Assembly: GCF_023522835.1 (NCBI RefSeq)
Contig: NZ_JALCZU010000001.1
Span: 513,297-577,296 of the forward strand
Direction of reading: 5' to 3'
DNA length: 64,000 bases
From: Oceanobacillus saliphilus
GTDB lineage: Bacteria > Bacillota > Bacilli > Bacillales > Amphibacillaceae
Positions 34,540 to 43,850 of the stretch are shown one piece after another. Every line of letters begins with the position of its first letter. The stretch's first letter is position 1. Made by a program: the position numbers and the translations under genes. The notes beneath the pieces were generated by a model, which worked only from the letters and a program-made list of their open reading frames with translations, had not been told where the DNA came from and did not search any database.

Positions 34540-35730
34540 TCAAGCAATATAGTCTAATAGCTTCTTTATTTCCTCAGTAGTGTTTACAGTCGAACTTTTT
34601 AAGTTGTTAGACAAGGCAACACATTTAGATGGATTTTCAATTAGATATTTTATCTTTTCGTATAGTTCTCCATCGTCCAAATTCACAATCAAACCATCAT
34701 AATCATCAGTAATCTGCTCGTTTGCTCCTAAAAAATTCGTAGTGACTATTGGTCTCCGCAGACATCTTGCTTCCGCTAAAGTTAAGCAGTAGCCTTCATG
34801 CCTAGAGGTTTGCGCATATATATCTGATTTTTCTATAAACGGATATGGATTTGTTCTTGCTCCCATTAATATAAAATCATCATTTAAGCCATACTTTACT
34901 ATTAATCTTTCATATTCTTCTCTTTGATTACCTTCACCAATACAATACCACCTCACCTCATACCCACTCCTACGTAATCTTGATAAAGCCTTTATAGCAA
35001 CATCCTGACCTTTTTCCTTTGACAGTCTACCAACTGTTACAATTTTTATTCCTTTATAATCTTCATCAAAATTGGCTTCCTCTTTTGACATTTTACTTAT
35101 TAGTTGATAGGAAACAATATTCATAAATACCTCAGCTTTATCAAACACACTTGGAATTTTTTCTACCAGCTTTTTTCTTCCCTCTTTGGAGACAACAAAG
35201 ATTTTATCAAATTTTCTATATAACCTTTGATATAACTTTTTATTAATAATGTGTTTAGAAACATCAAAGTGGACCCAAGATATTTTCTTTTTAGCATTTA
35301 CTTTATTCGCAATATAATAATCGATAATATCTGTAGGACCTTGATAAGAGATTGCAATATCAAAATCTTCCTCATGATATGGAATAGCTTTAAAAATATT
35401 TTTATAATATATGTATCTATCTTTTAATAGTTTTTCAGATAAAATATATGAATTTATAAAAGCTGGGATTTTGTGAAATACCCTATTCTGGATGTAATAA
35501 TTTACAGTTTCTTGAGGTGGCTGCATAACTATTGTTTTTACATGTTTAAACCATGTTGCTTCCTTTACTTTTACCCATTCTGGAATAAATTGCATAAACC
35601 CCCCTTTTTTTTCCAATAGCATCAGGGTGATATCATATTTATCTTTTGGTATAGCATTAAGCAGGGATAGAAGAGATTTTTCTACACCACCTATATTCAT
35701 ACTACTTAACATAAATACTATTTTCTTCAT
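34540..35730 (-). CDS. family 4 glycosyltransferase (paralogue a)
   Basis: GT-B-fold retaining glycosyltransferase of 396 residues. The N-terminal MLSSMNIGGVEKSLLSLL is an acceptor-side glycine loop, and the C-terminal Glycos_transf_1 domain has IVTVGRLSKEKGQDVAIKAL and the donor-binding HEGYCLTLAEA (EX7E motif). It is strikingly similar to its neighbour at 35788 (IAISYQGPTDIID / IAVAYAGPMDFIS; WVHFDVSK / WIHFDVTK), so the two are tandem duplicates. The start at 35730 has GGGGGAT 6 bases upstream. Confidence 0.88.
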   Translation of the reverse strand: MKKIVFMLSSMNIGGVEKSLLSLLNAIPKDKYDITLMLLEKKGGFMQFIPEWVKVKEATWFKHVKTIVMQPPQETVNYYIQNRVFHKIPAFINSYILSEKLLKDRYIYYKNIFKAIPYHEEDFDIAISYQGPTDIIDYYIANKVNAKKKISWVHFDVSKHIINKKLYQRLYRKFDKIFVVSKEGRKKLVEKIPSVFDKAEVFMNIVSYQLISKMSKEEANFDEDYKGIKIVTVGRLSKEKGQDVAIKALSRLRRSGYEVRWYCIGEGNQREEYERLIVKYGLNDDFILMGARTNPYPFIEKSDIYAQTSRHEGYCLTLAEARCLRRPIVTTNFLGANEQITDDYDGLIVNLDDGELYEKIKYLIENPSKCVALSNNLKSSTVNTTEEIKKLLDYIA

Positions 35731-35787
35731 TCTTTTATCCCCCTGGTTATAAAATCTAATCACAACTAGTTTGGTAAGAACCGTTTA

Positions 35788-36963
35788 TTAACTTAAGATT
35801 TTTTTATTCCGTATTGATACCTTTCCTATCTGGGTTTCATTAATTAGCTTCATTTGAAATTGATCATTCTTTAAAATCTGCAGTATCGCCAAAATCATTT
35901 GTTGCTCGTCAAAATTTATAATTATCCCTTTTTTATTGTTAGACAATTGTTCATTCGCACCAGTGAAGTTAGTGCTAACAATAGGGTTATTAAAACACCT
36001 GGCCTCGGCGAGCGTAATACAATATCCCTCATGACGGGATGGCTGAACATAAATATCACACTGTTTCATAAAAGGATAAGGATTGGGATAAGCACCTAGC
36101 AGGATAAATTCTTTTTCTACACCATGCTTTTTTATAAGTTGTTCATATTCTTCCCTAGCACTTCCTTCTCCAATACAATACCATCTAACATTAACACCAT
36201 TTTCTTTCAGTTTTGCTAGTACTGGAATAATTAAGTCCTGGCCTTTTTCTTTGCTTAGTCGGCCAACAGTAAGAATTCTAAATCCGGTAAAATGATCTTC
36301 AAATCCCCTTCCTTTGTTCGCCATTTCTAATACAAGTTGCGTTGAAATCCTATTAGGAAAGGAATCTATCCTTTTTTCTAAATCCGGTAATTTATCGATT
36401 AGCTTATCTTTTCCTTCTTCTGAAACAACAAATAGCTTATCGAATTTATGATAAAGCTTTGATGCAAACTGCCTATCAAATCCAATCTTCGTCACATCAA
36501 AATGAATCCATTGAATTTTCTTTTCAGCTTTGATTTTATGAACAACAAAATAGCTTATGAAGTCCATTGGACCAGCATAAGCAACAGCTATGTCATATTC
36601 AGCTTTAAATTCAGGGACATTTTTCAAAATATATTTAAAAAGCAATCTTTTACTTTTTAAAACTCTCGATACTAAGGTTATTATTGTAAAATTAAAACCC
36701 TTAATTAACTTTCCTTTTTTTAGAAGACTTATTGCAATTTCCTTTGGAGGATTGTTCACCATATCTTTTATTCTTGAGTATTCTTCTACATATTCCACGT
36801 TAACTTCACTTGGTATTGATTCTAAAAACCCCCCATATTTTTCTAGCATTAATATAGTTATTTCATACTTTTCTTTTGGCATTTCTGCTATCATGTTTAG
36901 CAGTGCTTTTTCAGTTCCTCCAATATTCATATTTATTACCATAAATATGATTTTTTGTTTCAT
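35788..36963 (-). CDS. family 4 glycosyltransferase (paralogue b)
   Basis: GT-B-fold glycosyltransferase of about 391 residues with the same landmarks as paralogue a: INMNIGGTEKALLNMI near the N-terminus, ILTVGRLSKEKGQDLIIPVL and HEGYCITLAEA. The C-terminus is slightly short and ends KVSIRNKKILS, without the usual final helix (KLYELIG in other members), so the gene may be frayed at its 3' end. The start is taken at 36963 (AAGGTG 10 bases upstream); the ATG at 36981 overlapping the preceding stop is an alternative. Confidence 0.85.
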   Translation of the reverse strand: MKQKIIFMVINMNIGGTEKALLNMIAEMPKEKYEITILMLEKYGGFLESIPSEVNVEYVEEYSRIKDMVNNPPKEIAISLLKKGKLIKGFNFTIITLVSRVLKSKRLLFKYILKNVPEFKAEYDIAVAYAGPMDFISYFVVHKIKAEKKIQWIHFDVTKIGFDRQFASKLYHKFDKLFVVSEEGKDKLIDKLPDLEKRIDSFPNRISTQLVLEMANKGRGFEDHFTGFRILTVGRLSKEKGQDLIIPVLAKLKENGVNVRWYCIGEGSAREEYEQLIKKHGVEKEFILLGAYPNPYPFMKQCDIYVQPSRHEGYCITLAEARCFNNPIVSTNFTGANEQLSNNKKGIIINFDEQQMILAILQILKNDQFQMKLINETQIGKVSIRNKKILS

Positions 36964-36977
36964 TGATTTATTCACCT

Positions 36978-38159
36978 TCATCCTATTAGCTCATATAATT
37001 TGTTTATCTCTTGCACATTACCTTTCTTCTCTTTATGTAGGTTCTCAACAATGTCTTCTTTTAGCTCTCTATCCTTAATTAATTTTGTAATCCCCTTAGC
37101 TATAGCCTCTGAATTCATGTCGACGATAATTCCGTTCTTTCCGTCAACGATTTGATTATATACGGTGTCAAAATTCGTGCTCACTATTGGTTTGTTTAGC
37201 ATACGGGCTTCTGCTATCGCTAGCCCAAATCCCTCGTACCTTGAAGTCTGCACATATATATCACTATTTTTAATATAATTATAGGGATTTGATTGTGTAC
37301 CCAACAATATGAATATATTATCTAGACCCAACTTATAAATTTTTTTTAGTAATTTTTTTTTCAAATTACCTTCACCAATTACATACCATTTAAATTTAAT
37401 GCCGTTTTGTTTTAACTTAAAACAAGACTCAATTGCTAGATCATACCCCTTTACTTCCACTAGCCTGCCTATAGTCAATATTTTTATACCATCATAATTA
37501 TCATTAAAACAACTAGGTTCGCAAGCCATTGACTGTATAAACTTTGATGAAATAATGTCATAGATAACGACAGTTTTTTCCTTAGCAATTGGCATTTCCT
37601 TTATAAAAATATTCTTATTATAATCGGAGACTGCAATAACATGGTCATATTGTTTATAAAACTTTTCATCATAATGCTTATTGTAGGGTGCTAATTTATA
37701 ATCTGTGTTAACCCAACATAATTTCTTCTTTGCTACTACTTTTTCAGCCACGTAATAGGTTGGAGTTCCTTGACTATAAGCAACGGCTATATCATAGCTG
37801 CCCTTTAAATTTTCTAATCCCCTTGATAACCATTTCCAACTTATCTGGGCTTTATGCATTCTTTTTCTGTAAATTGGGATTCTTAAAGAAAGCGAAATCC
37901 CTAGTCTAATATAAAGCTCCTTAAAGCTTTTATTTTTTACTATTCTATTTATCTTCTCCTGCATATTTATGAAGAGATTTGGTACCTCCAAAACTTTCAC
38001 TTCTTTTGGAAGTTGGGGTAGATACAAACCTCTAGGGGAGAATAATAATAGATCAACATCATATTTATCAAAGTTAAACGCATTAAGTAATGATATTAGG
38101 CTTTTTTCTGCTCCACCACTGTTTAAAGAGTCTATTACAAATAAGACCTTCTTTTTCAT
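36978..38159 (-). CDS. family 4 glycosyltransferase (paralogue c)
   Basis: 393-residue GT-B-fold transferase. IDSLNSGGAEKSLISLL near the N-terminus, ILTIGRLVEVKGYDLAIESC and YEGFGLAIAEARMLNKPIV mark the two domains. It overlaps the pyruvyltransferase stop by ATGA and is overlapped in the same way by the next gene, so this part of the operon is translationally coupled. More distant from paralogues a and b but clearly of the same subfamily. Donor unknown. Extremely AT-rich. Confidence 0.88.
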   Translation of the reverse strand: MKKKVLFVIDSLNSGGAEKSLISLLNAFNFDKYDVDLLLFSPRGLYLPQLPKEVKVLEVPNLFINMQEKINRIVKNKSFKELYIRLGISLSLRIPIYRKRMHKAQISWKWLSRGLENLKGSYDIAVAYSQGTPTYYVAEKVVAKKKLCWVNTDYKLAPYNKHYDEKFYKQYDHVIAVSDYNKNIFIKEMPIAKEKTVVIYDIISSKFIQSMACEPSCFNDNYDGIKILTIGRLVEVKGYDLAIESCFKLKQNGIKFKWYVIGEGNLKKKLLKKIYKLGLDNIFILLGTQSNPYNYIKNSDIYVQTSRYEGFGLAIAEARMLNKPIVSTNFDTVYNQIVDGKNGIIVDMNSEAIAKGITKLIKDRELKEDIVENLHKEKKGNVQEINKLYELIG

Positions 38160-39286
38160 AAAACTTTTCTCATCCCTCTTTCAGATATCATAATATCCTT
38201 TAAATACTCTTTAGAAAACACTATCTTTTCTTGTAAAATCTTTTCGCTTTCACCGTGATTGACCTTACTTAAAAGTTTTCCTGAATCGTAGTTTTCATCA
38301 ATTAATCTATCTCCCAGTTTCATTTCAATCAAAAAGTCCCTCATTCTAGTGTTTATGGATTCATTTCTATTTATAATTGCAAAGTTCTTCCTATATAAAA
38401 CCGAAAAGACGGCTGCATGGTACGAATTAGAAATTACAAATGCAGCATCTCTTATAAGGGATATAAATGTATCAGGACCAACATATTTAAAATATTTATC
38501 AGCATACTTAATATTTCCTGGATTGATACTGTATATTTGATAACCTTTTTCTTTTGCTATATCCATTGCAACCTTTTTTATCAAATTGCTATTATCAAAG
38601 TCATAAATAAGAATATAGTTCCCATTGAATTTTTGGTTTCCAATCTTATTCCACTCTTCCCTGGTTAATAGGAGGGTAGGATCTACCACATTCACCGCCC
38701 TTGAAATACCCATACTCCCTATGATTTTTATCCCGCTTTTTTCCCTGACACTTATTTCATCTAATCTTTCTAAGTTCTTTTTAACAACTGGTGTTATTTC
38801 TGGTGAAATGGAATCAGTTGCAAAACTTGCGGCATAAGACGCCTTCACCTTGTCTTCTGGAGCAAAATTTAAATAAAATGCAGGATCTTTCCCATTCTCA
38901 AAAGAACTGTTCCAAATTTGATCACTACCGCATATATAGGCATCTGCAATGGGTAGGTTTTTCTTCAGATCTTCATTAGAATAATAATGGAAATTCGTTA
39001 ATCTTAGATACGTTGTAGTAAATTTATCAAAAGATTTCTTTCTTCTTAACCCCTGTAATCTACCAGGTAATTTAAGCGTTAAATATATAAATTTAGTGAA
39101 TACACTTTTCGCCCATTTGGGGTTATCAATACTTAATAATTTATAATGATTGCTTAAATAATTTGGTTTATAATCTATTATTTCTACATCGTGGCCACAT
39201 TTCATTAAATACTTCATCAATGCATATGCTTGCAATGACGCCCCATGATTGTAAACATCGTGACAGGTAATTGTATAAACCTTCAT
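38156..39286 (-). CDS. polysaccharide pyruvyltransferase family protein
   Basis: 376 residues of the CsaB/EpsI/EpsO type, which transfer pyruvate from phosphoenolpyruvate to a sugar as a ketal, giving the polymer negative charge. The N-terminus ITCHDVYNHGASLQAYALMKYL and the middle segments ICGSDQIWNSSF and YAASFATDSI are characteristic; VISNSYHAAVFSVL contains the conserved substrate-binding His. It lies inside the glycosyltransferase run, 22 bases after paralogue d. It implies a pyruvylated exopolysaccharide. Confidence 0.87.
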   Translation of the reverse strand: MKVYTITCHDVYNHGASLQAYALMKYLMKCGHDVEIIDYKPNYLSNHYKLLSIDNPKWAKSVFTKFIYLTLKLPGRLQGLRRKKSFDKFTTTYLRLTNFHYYSNEDLKKNLPIADAYICGSDQIWNSSFENGKDPAFYLNFAPEDKVKASYAASFATDSISPEITPVVKKNLERLDEISVREKSGIKIIGSMGISRAVNVVDPTLLLTREEWNKIGNQKFNGNYILIYDFDNSNLIKKVAMDIAKEKGYQIYSINPGNIKYADKYFKYVGPDTFISLIRDAAFVISNSYHAAVFSVLYRKNFAIINRNESINTRMRDFLIEMKLGDRLIDENYDSGKLLSKVNHGESEKILQEKIVFSKEYLKDIMISERGMRKVL

Positions 39287-39308
39287 AATATCCTCTCTTT
39301 CATTGAAT

Positions 39309-40490
39309 CTATCCTATTACTTCATATAATTTATGCAGTTCAAAACTATTATGATGATTAATTTTCAAACAGTTATCAGCTAGCCTATTTCTTAATGACA
39401 GATCTTTGTACAAGCTCACTACCCCATCAGCAATTCCCTCTCTAGACAGTTCGCATATTGTTCCATCAATTCCATCTCGAATCTGACTTTGTGCAGTCGG
39501 ATAGTTCGTTATCAAAACAGGTTTCCCAAGAATCTGAGCTTCCCCTACAGTAACTGCCTTACCCTCATATCTCGATGGCTGGACATAAAGATTGGCTGCC
39601 TTCATATATGGATATGGATTCGTTCTTTTACCTAACAGGATAAAGCTTTCTTTAAGATCGTTCTCAGCTATTAACTGACGAAGCATTTCTTCATCTCCAC
39701 CATAGCCAACGACATACCAAGCGATATTGTTATACCCTTTGTCTTTTAATAATCTTAGTGCTTTAACTGCATTATCGATCCCTTTTGCATGGGATAACCG
39801 AGCTACGGTTATCACTTTAAACCGTGAATCACTATCCATCGGATTCTCACATTTTTCATTAGCCAGTGTTTTGACAATATCTGGAGCCATAATATTCTCC
39901 ATGACAAATACCTTATTTTTCAGAATCGGATACTTGTTAATAAAAGCTTTTTTACAATCCTCTGAAACTGCCACTATATAATTAAATTTATTCCACATTT
40001 CTAAATCCATTTTTATATCTGTGTCTACGGTTGAAAAATCTGTATGTATCCAAGCGATTTTTGTCTTTGCTTTAACCTTTTCAGCAACAAAGTAATGTGG
40101 CCATAAATAACTGATTGCAACATCGTAGTTTTTTTTTGATTTCGGTAGAAAGGGTAATGCGTATTTCCACATATATTGCATCTGTTTATAGCCATTCTCA
40201 GGTGATCTATTTATGCTAGCTCGATACTTTGCCACTAACCGCACAAGGGCAAGTGCTAATTGACCAGCCTTTATGTTATCGCTTATAGACATACGGTAGG
40301 TTTTATAGGCCTTTGATTCCGCGATTAAATTTGGTCCAGATGGAAGCAAATCCATAAATTCTCCAGAATGACTATACAACATTAGATCGATCTTATAATT
40401 ATGGTAATCAAAATTAGATAACATACTAATTAAGCTTCTTTCCACTCCCCCAACTTCCATATCAAAGGAGGCGATTAATATATTTTTCAT
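39309..40490 (-). CDS. family 4 glycosyltransferase (paralogue d)
   Basis: GT-B-fold transferase of 393 residues. It has the subfamily N-terminus FDMEVGGVERSLISML, the C-terminal domain start VITVARLSHAKGIDNAVKAL and the donor motif YEGKAVTVGEAQILGKPVL. The start is the ATG at 40490; a GTG three codons upstream is possible. It overlaps the end of the preceding GT4 gene by 29 bases. Base composition is closer to the flanking eps genes than that of paralogues a to c. Confidence 0.87.
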   Translation of the reverse strand: MKNILIASFDMEVGGVERSLISMLSNFDYHNYKIDLMLYSHSGEFMDLLPSGPNLIAESKAYKTYRMSISDNIKAGQLALALVRLVAKYRASINRSPENGYKQMQYMWKYALPFLPKSKKNYDVAISYLWPHYFVAEKVKAKTKIAWIHTDFSTVDTDIKMDLEMWNKFNYIVAVSEDCKKAFINKYPILKNKVFVMENIMAPDIVKTLANEKCENPMDSDSRFKVITVARLSHAKGIDNAVKALRLLKDKGYNNIAWYVVGYGGDEEMLRQLIAENDLKESFILLGKRTNPYPYMKAANLYVQPSRYEGKAVTVGEAQILGKPVLITNYPTAQSQIRDGIDGTICELSREGIADGVVSLYKDLSLRNRLADNCLKINHHNSFELHKLYEVIG

Positions 40491-41616
40491 GTTTGTCACC
40501 AGCTTTTAATTTGTAGATATTCATGAGTTTTGTAATAGCCTCCGTTAGAGAATATCCGTTGTTTTCAAATCCATCTATAATTTTTTTAATGTTTTTTTCC
40601 TTATTACTCGCTACCTCTACAATTTTATCTGCCCAAACGTCAGGTCCATCAGTTAATGAAAGGCTTGATACCAAACCAATATTCAAATCTGCTTCCGGTT
40701 GAATCGACTCAGATACAATACAAGGGATACCACTTGCCTGTGCCTCCAATAAAACCAACCCTAACCCTTCATATAAGGACGGAAAGACGAAAGCATCCAT
40801 ACTATGCAACATCGTTGATATGTCATCTCTTATTCCAACAAATCTTATATTTTCAAGGAGTCCTTCTTGGTTAGCCTTTTCTTCTACTTGCTTTCTTAAA
40901 TCACCATCTCCAACCAGTAGTAACTTAATAGAAGGATCCTTATTTAATAGACTTTTTATTATTTGTAATAAAAAGAAGTGGTTTTTTGCCTCTTTAAAGG
41001 TGCCAATATGGCCAATAATAATACTTCTTCCAAAACCTTCTTCTATTTTAAATTTCTTAACTTCTGCTAAGTGATTTTGTAAGAATATCGAATAATCAAT
41101 AGCATTAGGAAAGTAGGAATACTTCTCCTTAATCAGAGTTTGTTCTCCAAACAAATAACTTCCTGCAGCATTGCTACATGCTAAAAGGTTTGTCGAAAAG
41201 GCTTTAATAATAGGTCTCATCAATCTAATATAAGTTTTTCTGTAAAAACTTTCACTATTGTCTAATGTTGTATGGGCATGAGAAATTCTCACCTTTACAC
41301 CCGCCAAATAAGCTGCGACATTTGCGATGCCACAATGAAATAATGTGTGGGAATGAACCACTTCATATGGTCCATATTTCTTAATCACTTTGTAAATTTC
41401 CTTGATGGAATTTGTTTTCGACAGCTTTATAACTCTACCACCAAGTTTTCTTATTTCCTCGTCATAGTGAGCTTCCTGGTCACTATAAGAAATGAAATCA
41501 AACTGTACTTTTTCTCGGTCAATAGTTCTATAAATATTCATGAGTAATGTTTCTGTTCCGCCTCTATTCATTGCTCCAACAACTTGAAGGATTCTAAATG
41601 ACTTTTTACTATTCAT
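40462..41616 (-). CDS. family 4 glycosyltransferase (EpsF-like)
   Basis: 384-residue GT-B-fold transferase. LQVVGAMNRGGTETLLMNIYR, HSHTLFHCGIANVAAYLAGV and HAHTTLDNS mark the acceptor domain; IIGHIGTFKEAKNHFFLL and PSLYEGLGLVLLEAQASGIP mark the donor domain. It closely resembles the EpsF-type protein at 47733-48851, so it may be a duplicate with altered specificity. Its ATG overlaps the sinR stop region by 8 bases, so SinR and this enzyme are translationally linked. Confidence 0.88.
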   Translation of the reverse strand: MNSKKSFRILQVVGAMNRGGTETLLMNIYRTIDREKVQFDFISYSDQEAHYDEEIRKLGGRVIKLSKTNSIKEIYKVIKKYGPYEVVHSHTLFHCGIANVAAYLAGVKVRISHAHTTLDNSESFYRKTYIRLMRPIIKAFSTNLLACSNAAGSYLFGEQTLIKEKYSYFPNAIDYSIFLQNHLAEVKKFKIEEGFGRSIIIGHIGTFKEAKNHFFLLQIIKSLLNKDPSIKLLLVGDGDLRKQVEEKANQEGLLENIRFVGIRDDISTMLHSMDAFVFPSLYEGLGLVLLEAQASGIPCIVSESIQPEADLNIGLVSSLSLTDGPDVWADKIVEVASNKEKNIKKIIDGFENNGYSLTEAITKLMNIYKLKAGDKHEKYINRLL

Positions 41617-41995
41617 TTATTTTTCCCTCGTCAACAAACTTATCTGATTTAGTTTTCTCAATCTCCTTTTCATTCCTCCACCTCGCAAACTCAATAACAG
41701 ACTTAAATTCCGGCAATTGTTCTTTCTCAACACCGGATTCCCTCAACTCATTTACAAAATCTAACCATTCACCCGTTATTGCTTGCTCATTTTGTTCATC
41801 CTCGGAACCAATTAACTTATGAATATCTACATTTAACACACCAGCAATCTTCTCAATGATTAACACGGATGGATTCCGATTTAAATTGCGTTCAATATTG
41901 CTGAGATATGACTTGGATATATTCGCTCTTTGGGCACACTCAGATAAAGTGATACCTAATTCTTTTCGGATTCTCTTTATATTTTCACCTATCAT
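41609..41995 (-). CDS. sinR: SinR-like biofilm regulator
   Basis: 128-residue DNA-binding repressor. The N-terminal helix-turn-helix (MIGENIKRIRKELGITLSE, SKSYLSNIERNLNRNPSV) aligns almost word for word with B. subtilis SinR, and the C-terminal part (GEWLDFVNELRESGVEKEQ then FARWRNEKE) matches the SinI-like dimerisation helices of SinR and SlrR. SinR represses matrix operons by binding GTTCTYT sites. Such sites occur at the eps promoter and upstream of both lasso units here. The gene lies inside the eps operon, 3 bases after epsN, predicting negative feedback. No SinI antagonist gene is recognisable in the window. Confidence 0.9.
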   Translation of the reverse strand: MIGENIKRIRKELGITLSECAQRANISKSYLSNIERNLNRNPSVLIIEKIAGVLNVDIHKLIGSEDEQNEQAITGEWLDFVNELRESGVEKEQLPEFKSVIEFARWRNEKEIEKTKSDKFVDEGKINE

Positions 41996-41998
41996 TTT

Positions 41999-43189
41999 TT
42001 ATACCTCGTGTTTTCCTGAAATCAAATAGCTCCGATTACGGATGGAATTGGTTACTGTTTCTCTAATGCATGTAATAATCCGTTTTAGCTCTCCTCCAGA
42101 TAAATTCGATCCAGAAGGAAGACAAATTCCCTTATGAAATAACATTTCAGCAACATGATCGTTCTTCCCATGAGCATAGTACCTTGCCCCTTTGAAAAGT
42201 GGCTGTAAATGAAGTGGTTTCCAAACATGTCGAGCTTCAATATTTGCCTTATTCAATTCTTCCAGCAATTGACTGACTGTTACACCTGCAACGTTCTCAT
42301 CAATAGTCAGTGTCGTTAGCCAGCGATTACTTTTTGTATCTTGCAACTCTGGCATAAAGTGGAATCCAGCAAGTTCCTTTAACGCATAGTGATAAATATC
42401 AAAAATGCTTCTTCTTGCTGCTACGCGGTTTTCTAAGACTTGTAATTGGGTCCTTCCGACACCAGCCAATAAATTACTCATTCGATAGTTAAATCCGATC
42501 ACACTATGTTGATAATGTGGTGCAGGATCACGGGCCTGACTTGCTAAAAAGCGGGCTTGATTAATTGCTTCCATGTCATTGGAAACAAGCATTCCGCCAC
42601 CTGAAGTAGTAATGATTTTATTGCCGTTAAAAGAATAAATACCAAATTTCCCAAACGTACCCGAGGGCTTTCCTTTATAGGTTGTGCCTAATGACTCCGC
42701 TGCATCTTCAATAACGGGAACACCATATTGATTACACAACGCAATCAATTCATCCATCTTTGAACTTTGACCATACAAGTTAACAACAATTACGGCCTTT
42801 GGTAGATTTCCTTCATGTACCGATTCCTGGAATGCTCTCTTTAATGCTTTCGGAGACATATTCCACGTCTCTCGTTCGGAGTCTATGAAAACTGGGTCTG
42901 CTCCTTGATAAAGAATCGGATTTGCACTTGCAACAAAGGTGAGTGTCGAACAAAATACTTTATCTCCCCTTGTCACCCCTAATAAAGAAAGAGCCAAGTG
43001 AATTGCTGCAGTTCCTGAACTGACTGCAACAGCATCTTTGACCCCAACTTTTAAGGCTATTTCCTTTTCAAATGCATCAACGTTTGGTCCTAGTGGCGCT
43101 ATCCAATTGGTTTCAAACGCTTCCGTAATATACTGCTGTTCTCTCCCACTCAAGTGCGGTGGAGAAAGATATATTTTTGATTTTGTCAA
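41999..43189 (-). CDS. epsN: UDP-sugar aminotransferase EpsN (DegT/DnrJ/EryC1 family)
   Basis: PLP-dependent aminotransferase of about 396 residues that aminates the 4-keto sugar made by EpsC on the way to UDP-diacetylbacillosamine. It resembles B. subtilis EpsN throughout (KIYLSPPHLSGREQQYI, NWIAPLGPNVDAFE, IEDAAESLGTTYKGKPSGTFG). The Schiff-base Lys lies in FNGNKIITTSGGG near residue 190. The start is uncertain: a TTG at 43189 has AAGGTGG 8 bases upstream and gives the family N-terminus; the ATG at 43213 lies right beside its only possible ribosome site. Confidence 0.92.
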   Translation of the reverse strand: MTKSKIYLSPPHLSGREQQYITEAFETNWIAPLGPNVDAFEKEIALKVGVKDAVAVSSGTAAIHLALSLLGVTRGDKVFCSTLTFVASANPILYQGADPVFIDSERETWNMSPKALKRAFQESVHEGNLPKAVIVVNLYGQSSKMDELIALCNQYGVPVIEDAAESLGTTYKGKPSGTFGKFGIYSFNGNKIITTSGGGMLVSNDMEAINQARFLASQARDPAPHYQHSVIGFNYRMSNLLAGVGRTQLQVLENRVAARRSIFDIYHYALKELAGFHFMPELQDTKSNRWLTTLTIDENVAGVTVSQLLEELNKANIEARHVWKPLHLQPLFKGARYYAHGKNDHVAEMLFHKGICLPSGSNLSGGELKRIITCIRETVTNSIRNRSYLISGKHEV

Positions 43190-43216
43190 TAAATCCACCA
43201 CCTTATCCTTCATCTC

Positions 43217-43849
43217 CTATTTACTCAATATCCTTTGTATTATTCTTGTTGGGGATCCAACTGCCTTGCTATAGGCTGGTATATGTTCAATTACGGTAGA
43301 ACCCGCTCCAACCACTGACCAATTGCCAATATGCTTCCCAGGTATAATCGTGGCAGAAGACCCGATATGTACGCCTTCTCCAACCGTCACATTGCCTGTT
43401 AACGTAGCATTTGGTGAAATATGCGTGAAATTGTCAATCCAATTATCATGTTCAATAATGGCTCCTGTATTGATAATACAGTGGTTACCAACTTCAGCTT
43501 TGGCATTAATAACTGCATTTGGCATAACGACCGTTCCGAAGCCAATTGTCGATGATGGGCTAACAACAGCAGAAGGATGAATAACGGAAAGATAGTTTTC
43601 CGGTAATAAATGTAATGATTGAACTACCTTTTTTCTTATTTGATTATCTCCAATTGCAACAACCACTTTGGTATCTTTCCTTAGTAGTTTGACTAAGTAA
43701 GAAATAGGGGCATGAATGATTCCCAATGTTTGAAACCCTTGTTTATATTTATCATCCAGAATAGCAACGATCTCATATTCCTCATTCATAAAAATCATTT
43801 CCTGTATGACTCTGCTATGGCCGCCATCCCCCAAAATGATGACTTTCAT
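43217..43849 (-). CDS. epsM: UDP-sugar N-acetyltransferase EpsM (PglD-like)
   Basis: 210-residue left-handed beta-helix acetyltransferase that acetylates the 4-amino sugar from EpsN. The N-terminal sugar-nucleotide binding domain starts VIILGDGGHSRVIQEM. Hexapeptide repeats follow (SSTIGFGTVVMPNAVI, NHCIINTGAIIEHDNWI), with the catalytic His in IEHDNW near residue 134, and the end reads VVGAGSTVIEHIPAYSKAVG. It lies directly between epsN and epsL with almost no spacing, as in the B. subtilis eps operon. Confidence 0.92.
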   Translation of the reverse strand: MKVIILGDGGHSRVIQEMIFMNEEYEIVAILDDKYKQGFQTLGIIHAPISYLVKLLRKDTKVVVAIGDNQIRKKVVQSLHLLPENYLSVIHPSAVVSPSSTIGFGTVVMPNAVINAKAEVGNHCIINTGAIIEHDNWIDNFTHISPNATLTGNVTVGEGVHIGSSATIIPGKHIGNWSVVGAGSTVIEHIPAYSKAVGSPTRIIQRILSK

Positions 43850-43850
43850 G

